Positions 7,530 through 11,983 of a DNA stretch of 11,983 nt are shown piece by piece. Made by a program: the position numbers and the translations under genes. Origin of the DNA: Candidatus Omnitrophota bacterium (lineage in GTDB: Bacteria; Omnitrophota; Gorgyraeia; Zapsychrales; Fredricksoniimonadaceae); assembly GCA_023247575.1 (NCBI GenBank), contig JAHFGE010000038.1:1-11983 (forward strand). Reading direction: 5' to 3'. A model generated the notes under the pieces. The model saw nothing but the letters and a program-made list of their open reading frames with translations. It was not told the DNA's origin and made no database searches. Position 1 is the stretch's first letter. Each line of letters starts with the position of its first letter.

Positions 7530-8315
7530 ATGCTCAATTTTGTCATTAAAACGGGGGCCACTACCAATAGTCTTATCCGTTATATCGGCCAATTGGCTAT
7601 TCTTTGGTCGCAGACGGTTGTTTTGGCCTTGACGCCATCGTTTAAAGGCGTGCGCTCTTTAATACAGGCCAATCGTATCGGTCCTGGAAGTTTTATCATT
7701 TCCGCTTTGGTCGCATTTTTTGTGGGTATGATCATTGCCCTGCAGATGGCCTACCAAATGATCCAGTTATCAGCGGAAATTTACATTCCTCAAATTATTT
7801 CCGTTGCCTTAACCCGTGAATTGGCTCCTGTGCTGACGGCCCTGATTGTGGCTGGCCGCATTGGCGCTGGTATTGCTGCAGAGATCGGTTCCATGACGGT
7901 CACCGAACAAGTGGATGCCTTAAAAGCTTTTGCCGTCAATCCTGTCAAATATCTGGTAGTCCCGCGATTTTTAGGATTGGTTCTTATGTTGCCCGTCTTG
8001 ACCATGCTTTCGGATATTATCGGCATCTGGGGCGGGTATGTGATCTGTGTTTATAAATTGCACATTAGTCATGAGATGTTTTGGAGAATGGTCTTCAAAG
8101 CCTTGGTCATGAAAGATGTCCTTACGGGGCTGGTGAAGACCATTTTTTTTGGCATGATCATTGCCATTGTCGGCTGTCACCAAGGTTTAACGGTGCGTGG
8201 CGGAGCAGAAGGGGTGGGCAAGGCTACCACGACAGCCGTTGTCCGTTCATTTATTTTGATCATCATGACGGACTGTATGATTACGTTTATTTTTTATTTT
8301 TTATTGAAGGTATAA
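7530..8315 (+). CDS. mlaE: MlaE-family ABC transporter permease (phospholipid transport)
   Basis: This inner-membrane permease belongs to the MCE/Mla lipid transporter, which moves phospholipids between inner and outer membranes. The 261 residues are strongly hydrophobic, with membrane segments at about 53-75, 87-107, 145-175, 197-217 and 238-258. Conserved family blocks are RELAPVLTALIVAGRIGAG (96-114), EIGSMTVTEQVDALKAF (118-134) with the EQxDAL signature, and CHQGLTVRGGAEGVG (216-230). The ATG is 2 bases after the clpC stop and has no separate ribosome-binding site, so it is probably coupled to clpC translation. Its stop abuts the mlaF start. The direction of lipid transport cannot be read from sequence. 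Confidence 0.95.
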   Translation: MLNFVIKTGATTNSLIRYIGQLAILWSQTVVLALTPSFKGVRSLIQANRIGPGSFIISALVAFFVGMIIALQMAYQMIQLSAEIYIPQIISVALTRELAPVLTALIVAGRIGAGIAAEIGSMTVTEQVDALKAFAVNPVKYLVVPRFLGLVLMLPVLTMLSDIIGIWGGYVICVYKLHISHEMFWRMVFKALVMKDVLTGLVKTIFFGMIIAIVGCHQGLTVRGGAEGVGKATTTAVVRSFILIIMTDCMITFIFYFLLKV

Positions 8316-9089
8316 ATGATTGAAATCCGTAATCTTTATAAAACTCTTGAGCATCAGTTGGTCTTGAATAATTTAAATCTGTCTGTCCGGCGAGGAGAAA
8401 CCAAGGCTATTATTGGCCGTTCCGGAGTAGGTAAAAGCGTTCTTTTGAAAAATATTGTGGGACTTATGAGACCAGATCGCGGTTCCATAAAGATTAATGG
8501 AATTGAAGTTACCAGCCTGGATGAAAAAGTTTACAATAAATTGCGAATGGAAATTGGCATGGTGTTTCAAGGGGGTGCACTATTTGATTCCATGAATGTC
8601 GGGGAGAATGTAGCTTTTGTACTTAACGAGTTTATGAATTTAGATGCTAAAACCGTACGGGACCGTGTCGCCGATGCCCTAGCCTTGGTGGGGTTAAAAG
8701 ACGTCGAACACATGATGCCTTCGCAATTATCAGGGGGTATGAAAAAACGGGTGAGCTTGGCTCGCGTTTTGTGTATGGAGCCCCAAATTATTTTGTATGA
8801 TGAACCAACCAGCGAAGTTGATCCGATTACAGCGGCTGCCCTTATTCATTTAATTATTGAACTGCGGGATAAATTGAAGGTCACATCTCTGGTCGTGACC
8901 CATGATATGAATTTGGCTTACCAGGTCGCGGATTCCATTGCCATGTTTTACCGCGGCCAAGTGATTGCTGACGGTAAACCCGAAGATATCAAAAATTCAA
9001 TACACCCGGTGATAAGGCAGTTTATCAGCGGTCAGGCCCAAGGGCCGATTACCGACGATGAGAGTTTGATATTTGGGCATGTAAAATAA
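8316..9089 (+). CDS. mlaF: MlaF-family ABC transporter ATP-binding protein
   Basis: This ATPase powers the MlaE permease. The 257 residues show Walker A GRSGVGKS (34-41, followed by V, as usual in MlaF), Q-loop Q85 in MVFQGGALFDSM (a family marker), signature LSGGM (138-142), Walker B IILYDE (158-163) and H-loop H196 in VVTHD. The D-loop region reads TSEVDP (165-170), where many relatives read TTGLDP; the aspartate is kept. A C-terminal extension after about residue 225 is typical of the family. The ATG immediately follows the mlaE stop codon, and GAAGG at 8306-8310 inside mlaE can act as ribosome-binding site. Confidence 0.95.
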   Translation: MIEIRNLYKTLEHQLVLNNLNLSVRRGETKAIIGRSGVGKSVLLKNIVGLMRPDRGSIKINGIEVTSLDEKVYNKLRMEIGMVFQGGALFDSMNVGENVAFVLNEFMNLDAKTVRDRVADALALVGLKDVEHMMPSQLSGGMKKRVSLARVLCMEPQIILYDEPTSEVDPITAAALIHLIIELRDKLKVTSLVVTHDMNLAYQVADSIAMFYRGQVIADGKPEDIKNSIHPVIRQFISGQAQGPITDDESLIFGHVK

Positions 9090-9112
9090 CGTAGGGGCCT
9101 TTAGCCCACAAA

Positions 9113-9117
9113 AGGAG
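9113..9117 (+). promoter_or_regulatory. Ribosome-binding site for mlaD
   Basis: AGGAG is placed 5 bases before the mlaD ATG (9123). It is one of the few canonical sites in the window and fixes the mlaD start. A small bulged hairpin (GGGC 9095-9098 with GCCC 9104-9107) lies just upstream in the mlaF-mlaD gap; its significance is unclear. Confidence 0.7.
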
Positions 9118-9122
9118 ATCAA

Positions 9123-9812
9123 ATGTTCCGCGAAAGCAGCTTGGAATTGAAGGTCGGAGGGTTTGTATTATTAGCCCTGATGAGTTTAACATTTTTCGTA
9201 GTTTCCATCAGCGACCTTTCTTTTATTAAAAAAGGTCACAGCTTTCAAGTTATTTTTGGATTCGCCAACGGCTTACGTCCAGCGGCCCCTGTACGCCTGG
9301 CTGGGACAGAAGTAGGGATTGTTAAAAGCATGAAAGTTTTTATCGATGAACATAAAAGAACCAAAGTCAGGGTCAATGTATGGCTTGAGGAGGGAACTCA
9401 CATTCCTCTGGATTCCACCATCACCATCAATCAACTGGGACTTTTAGGGGAAAAGTACATAGAAATTATGCCAGGCTTATCGACAGAATTTTATAAGAAT
9501 GACAGTGTGATTATGGGTAAGGACCCGGTACCTATTGAGAAAATTACTGAACAGGTTGCTGTGATTACCAATAAATTAGAAAATACCATTGATGGCATCA
9601 ACAACGGTATTTTGACAGAGAAAAATAAAAAGTCTTTAGCGGATACTTTGGAAGCTTTTGAAATAATGGCTAACAATATTAAAAATGGGCGTGGTACAGT
9701 CGGCCTCTTATTTACCGATGAGTCCATATACAAAAATCTCGATGAACTCACCGCGGATTTAAAACTCAATCCTTGGAAATTGCTGTACCGGCCTAAAGAA
9801 AAAAGCAAATGA
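9123..9812 (+). CDS. mlaD: MlaD-family MCE-domain lipid-binding protein
   Basis: This is the membrane-anchored, periplasmic substrate-binding part of the MlaEF transporter; MCE domains form a hexameric ring through which lipid passes. The 229 residues have one N-terminal membrane anchor (about 10-30, KVGGFVLLALMSLTFFVV). One MCE domain follows (about 38-118, with FANGLRPAAPVRLAGTEVG and LGLLGEKYIEI). A helical or coiled tail (about 138-215) ends in GTVGLLFTDESIYKNL and NPWKLLYRP, a tail common in MlaD-like proteins. The signal anchor has no lipobox or cleavage motif that I can see. It completes an mlaE-mlaF-mlaD set; no mlaB or mlaC is present in the window. Confidence 0.93.
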   Translation: MFRESSLELKVGGFVLLALMSLTFFVVSISDLSFIKKGHSFQVIFGFANGLRPAAPVRLAGTEVGIVKSMKVFIDEHKRTKVRVNVWLEEGTHIPLDSTITINQLGLLGEKYIEIMPGLSTEFYKNDSVIMGKDPVPIEKITEQVAVITNKLENTIDGINNGILTEKNKKSLADTLEAFEIMANNIKNGRGTVGLLFTDESIYKNLDELTADLKLNPWKLLYRPKEKSK

Positions 9813-9835
9813 TGTCACAAATTCGAGTTAGATGA

Positions 9836-9855
9836 CACAGATTTGCTAATCTGTG
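9836..9855. repeat. Perfect 8-bp palindrome upstream of radA
   Basis: CACAGATT (9836-9843) and AATCTGTG (9848-9855) are perfect inverted copies separated by TGCT, 15 bases before the preferred radA ATG. A looser TGTCA/TGACA pair (9813-9817, 9833-9837) flanks it on the mlaD side. It could be an operator, an RNA hairpin affecting radA translation, or part of a dispersed repeat. No T-run follows, so a terminator is not supported. Confidence 0.5.
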
Positions 9856-9870
9856 GAATCATACATATAT

Positions 9871-11241
9871 ATGAAAACAAAAACAGTTTTTATATGCCAA
9901 AGCTGTGGTTCTAACTCTCCTAAATGGATAGGCAAGTGCCCTAATTGTGAGAGTTGGAACTCCTATGTGGAAGAGCCAGTCTTGGTTCATCCGCCTTCCG
10001 AAAAATTGCGTACTCAAATGGCCATGGCTGCTGGCAATACACCTGTCCTGTTAAAAGAAGTTTCTATTTATCAAGAGAAACGATTTTTAACCGGTATAGG
10101 GGAATTTGATAGGGCCGTCGGTGGCGGCCTGGTACCATCCTCTGTGACTTTGATTGGGGGAGATCCCGGCATTGGGAAATCTACCATCGTCCTTCAGGTG
10201 GCTTGCGCGTTGGCCCGGGCAGGGCTTAAAGTTCTTTATGTTAGCGGAGAGGAATCTGTCAAGCAAACCAAAATACGCGCGGATCGATTGGGCCAGTTGA
10301 TGAATGAGAATCTTTTTATCGTCAATGATATCGATGTGCAATCCATCATTGGCCACATCCACGAGCTTAGTCCCGCGGTGGTCATTATTGACTCCATTCA
10401 AGTGGTGTTTCTTGCCGAGATTACTGCGGCCCCAGGCAGTGTTTCCCAGGTTCGAGAAAGTGCGGCGGTTTTCACTCAATTGGCTAAACAAAAAGGCATT
10501 GTGCTTTTTATGATCGGCCACGTAACTAAAGAAGGAGCCATTGCCGGGCCTCGTGTGCTAGAGCATATGGTGGATACGGTTTTATATTTTGAAGGGGAAA
10601 GATACTCATCGTATCGAGTGTTAAGAACTAATAAGAATCGTTTCGGTTCTACTAATGAAATCGGGGTGTTTGAAATGGCAGCCAATGGTTTACAGGAAGT
10701 TTCCAATCCATCTCAAATTTTTCTTTCCGAGAGGGCCCCCAATACCTGCGGATCAGCGGTCGTCCCTATCCTCGAGGGCACTAGACCGCTTTTGGTAGAA
10801 ATTCAAGGATTAGTGGCTCGCAGTGCGTTCGGGATGGTTCGTCAGAAAGCTCAAGGGTTTGATCAAAATCGTTTGGCACTTTTAGCCGCTGTTTTAGAAA
10901 AGAGGCTTGGGCTTAACCTAGTCGATAAAGACATCTTCCTAAATGTAGTCGGTGGTGTTAAAATTATGGACCCTGCCGCCGATTTAGGGGTAGCTTTAAG
11001 TATCGCTTCCGCACTCTTGGACAAACCAATTCCTGCCAATACCGTCATTTTAGGCGAGGTGGGATTGTCGGCGGAAGTGCGTTCTGTGGCTCAACCGTTG
11101 ATACGTATTAATGAAGCTGAAAAACTAGGGTTTGGCCGTTGTTTACTGCCATCCAATAATCTTAAGAATAAAATGGAAAAGCCCAAACATATTCAGTTAA
11201 TCGCCGTGGCGACTGTCAAGGAAGCATGGGATAAACTTTAA
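9871..11241 (+). CDS. radA: RadA (Sms), DNA repair and recombination ATPase
   Basis: RadA is a RecA-like hexameric ATPase that aids branch migration and processing of recombination intermediates. From the ATG at 9871 the product has 456 residues, the usual length, and begins MKTKTVFICQSCG. A GTG at 9853 would add six residues overlapping a palindrome and is less likely. Visible features are the four-cysteine zinc finger (C9, C12, C23, C26), Walker A GDPGIGKST (97-105), Walker B VVIIDS (170-175), the RadA-specific KNRFG motif (255-259) and a C-terminal Lon-like domain (about 305-456, with GGVKIMDPAADLGVALSI). No strong ribosome-binding site is seen for either start. It follows the mla genes and precedes a repeat array, where Firmicutes usually have disA. 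Confidence 0.95.
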   Translation: MKTKTVFICQSCGSNSPKWIGKCPNCESWNSYVEEPVLVHPPSEKLRTQMAMAAGNTPVLLKEVSIYQEKRFLTGIGEFDRAVGGGLVPSSVTLIGGDPGIGKSTIVLQVACALARAGLKVLYVSGEESVKQTKIRADRLGQLMNENLFIVNDIDVQSIIGHIHELSPAVVIIDSIQVVFLAEITAAPGSVSQVRESAAVFTQLAKQKGIVLFMIGHVTKEGAIAGPRVLEHMVDTVLYFEGERYSSYRVLRTNKNRFGSTNEIGVFEMAANGLQEVSNPSQIFLSERAPNTCGSAVVPILEGTRPLLVEIQGLVARSAFGMVRQKAQGFDQNRLALLAAVLEKRLGLNLVDKDIFLNVVGGVKIMDPAADLGVALSIASALLDKPIPANTVILGEVGLSAEVRSVAQPLIRINEAEKLGFGRCLLPSNNLKNKMEKPKHIQLIAVATVKEAWDKL

Positions 11242-11270
11242 CCCTTCGACTTCGCTCAGGGTAAATCCTG

Positions 11271-11310
11271 CCTCGCACCGAGTGCTTTTATGAGGATGCT
11301 CGGCACGAGG
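11271..11310. repeat. Hairpin with two 5-bp arms and a CA/CA internal loop
   Basis: CCTCG-CA-CCGAG (11271-11282) is mirrored by CTCGG-CA-CGAGG (11299-11310), leaving a 16-base loop. The symmetric CA/CA interruption suggests a conserved design, not chance. It lies in the left half of the array. Confidence 0.7.
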
Positions 11311-11319
11311 TGAGTATAA

Positions 11320-11387
11320 TGGTTCGACAGGCTCACCATAACTTCTCCCTCGCTTTTCGCTCGGGATGGTGAGCGAAAGTCGAACCA
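11320..11387. repeat. Long hairpin with two perfect 9-bp stems
   Basis: TGGTTCGAC (11320-11328) pairs with GTCGAACCA (11379-11387). Inside it, GCTCACCAT (11331-11339) pairs with ATGGTGAGC (11366-11374). A central CCC...GGG pair (11348-11350, 11363-11365) may extend the structure. The arms carry the TTCGACAGGCTCACC core seen in many dispersed bacterial palindromes. It could fold in DNA as a cruciform or in RNA as a stable stem before the next gene. Confidence 0.78.
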
Positions 11388-11441
11388 GAACCATGCTGAG
11401 CATAGTCGAAGTATCGAAGGATTTAACCTAAATTTTGCAGT

Positions 11442-11446
11442 GGAGG
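11442..11446 (+). promoter_or_regulatory. Ribosome-binding site for the PIN/TRAM gene
   Basis: GGAGG is 6 bases before the ATG at 11453. It lies just outside the repeat array and decides the start of the last gene. Confidence 0.75.
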
Positions 11447-11452
11447 TTTGTC

Positions 11453-11983
11453 ATGACATTATTGTTCATCCGAGCATTCTTTTTTATCATTTGTAGCATT
11501 GTCGGTTACCAGGTTGGTTCTATCTATAATGATCCTTGGCGTGGGTTGATTCTTGGGTTTTTAGGAGCACTGATTTTAATTGTTGTCGAATTAAAATCCC
11601 GGCAAGTTTCCGTACGCGGTTTATCATCGATGGTCTTTGGCCTTTTACTGGGAATATTCATGGCCAAATTGGTTGCGGATATTCTCTCACTTTTGCGTTT
11701 AGGAGTGGTGATCCAATCTGTCTTGAGGGTTGTCCTGACATTGATTTTCTCTTATTTAGGGGCGGTGATGGCCTTGCGCGGCAAGGACGAATTTAACCTT
11801 ATTATTCCCTATGTGCGCTTTAAACGACAAGATCTTAAAGAAGGAGTGGTGTTGTTGGATACCAGCGCCATCATCGATGGCCGTATCGGTGACATTTTTA
11901 AAAGCGGATTTTTGGGAGGCCGTCTGGTCGTGCCTCGTTTTGTGCTGCATGAACTTCAGCGTCTGGCGGATTCGGAGGATACC
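11453..11983 (+). CDS. Membrane-anchored PIN (PIN/TRAM, YacL-like) protein, N-terminal part
   Basis: The gene has 177 codons and is still open at the window end. It starts MTLLFIRAFF after a strong GGAGG site. Four hydrophobic segments (about residues 4-23, 30-47, 57-79 and 88-108) form a membrane region. A PIN nuclease-like domain then begins with LLDTSAIIDGRIGDI (134-148, acidic D136) and continues through VPRFVLHELQRLADS (160-174, acidic E167). This is the architecture of Bacillus YacL and related PIN/TRAM proteins, which continue to about 350-360 residues with a C-terminal TRAM RNA-binding domain; that part lies outside the window. The family's cellular role is poorly known. In Firmicutes yacL also lies near radA, supporting the assignment. 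Confidence 0.9.
   Translation, partial: MTLLFIRAFFFIICSIVGYQVGSIYNDPWRGLILGFLGALILIVVELKSRQVSVRGLSSMVFGLLLGIFMAKLVADILSLLRLGVVIQSVLRVVLTLIFSYLGAVMALRGKDEFNLIIPYVRFKRQDLKEGVVLLDTSAIIDGRIGDIFKSGFLGGRLVVPRFVLHELQRLADSEDT

Larger units (their letters stand above)
11241..11429. repeat. Compound array of nested inverted repeats between radA and the PIN/TRAM gene
   Basis: Nearly the whole intergenic gap is palindromic. ACCCT (11241-11245), which includes the last base of the radA stop, pairs with AGGGT (11258-11262). CCTTCGA (11243-11249) is inverted as TCGAAGG (11414-11420). AGGGTAAATCCT (11258-11269) is inverted as AGGATTTAACCT (11418-11429) with one mismatch, bracketing two large hairpins annotated separately. 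ATGCTGAGCAT (11393-11403) is a further small palindrome. Read on the minus strand, the array encodes GEPVEP and LSEVEG peptides, known from experience as translations of dispersed REP-like repeats. It is probably a mosaic of several repeat copies. Copy number elsewhere cannot be seen. Confidence 0.8.

Noticed and set aside
10087..10521. Minus-strand 144-codon ORF inside radA
   Set aside because: It lies opposite the radA ATPase core, has no family features, and the radA frame explains the conservation.
11280..11301. GAGTGCT...GCTC resembling half of a CIRCE (HrcA) operator
   Set aside because: The inverted TTAGCACTC arm is missing and the segment belongs to a different hairpin.
11315..11320. 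TATAAT within the repeat array as a promoter for the PIN/TRAM gene
   Set aside because: No -35 match lies at the right distance and it is part of the repeat sequence.
11197..11403. Minus-strand 68-codon ORF across the radA 3' end and the repeat array
   Set aside because: Its product contains GEPVEP and LSEVEG segments that are translations of palindromic repeats, and it overlaps the end of radA. There is no protein-family evidence.
11536..11950. Plus-strand (11536-11796) and minus-strand (11756-11950) ORFs inside the last gene
   Set aside because: Both are in other frames of the PIN/TRAM gene, which has a strong ribosome-binding site, membrane segments and PIN motifs.

Overview
The window reads as chromosomal, housekeeping-rich DNA from a diderm (outer-membrane) bacterium of moderate GC. 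All confident genes are on the + strand and tightly packed. Lipoprotein-sorting genes (LolC/E-type permease, LolD) and a phospholipid-transport set (MlaE, MlaF, MlaD) imply an outer membrane. The mcsA-mcsB-clpC ... radA ... PIN/TRAM (YacL-like) order is the arrangement best known from the Firmicutes clpC operon. This mix, together with short palindromic repeats that translate to 'GEPVEP' and 'LSEVEG' peptides, fits an uncultured lineage such as Omnitrophota or another PVC-neighbour. That placement is inference; no marker in the window proves it.

Layout. (1) 1-2560: the 3' part of lysS, overlapping (ATGA) a LolC/LolE-family permease gene, then lolD 7 bases later. (2) 2561-2652: a 69-bp double-hairpin repeat (2565-2633) at the lolD/ilvE junction; its first bases supply a misleading in-frame ATG for ilvE. 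(3) 2653-7527: ilvE (branched-chain aminotransferase), mcsA, mcsB and clpC. ilvE/mcsA and mcsB/clpC overlap. (4) 7530-9812: mlaE, mlaF and mlaD, starting 2 bases after clpC. (5) 9813-11241: a short gap with a perfect 8-bp palindrome, then radA. (6) 11242-11452: a compound array of nested inverted repeats. (7) 11453-11983: the N-terminal 177 codons of a four-TM PIN-domain protein (YacL/PIN-TRAM family), open at the window end.

How the genes work together. McsA activates the McsB protein-arginine kinase, which marks proteins with phospho-arginine for ClpC, the unfoldase that feeds ClpP (not in this window). LolC/LolD and MlaE/F/D are two ABC machines serving the outer membrane: lipoprotein release and lipid exchange. 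RadA processes recombination intermediates. The likely transcription units are lysS-lolC-lolD and ilvE-mcsA-mcsB-clpC-mlaE-mlaF-mlaD(-radA). No CtsR gene or CIRCE-type operator is visible, and disA, usual between radA and yacL in Firmicutes, is absent; that place holds the repeat array.

I see no CRISPR array, insertion sequence, tRNA, rRNA, toxin or defence gene. The window is mostly recognisable core biology. The unusual points are the gene order and the palindromic repeats, not a new protein system.
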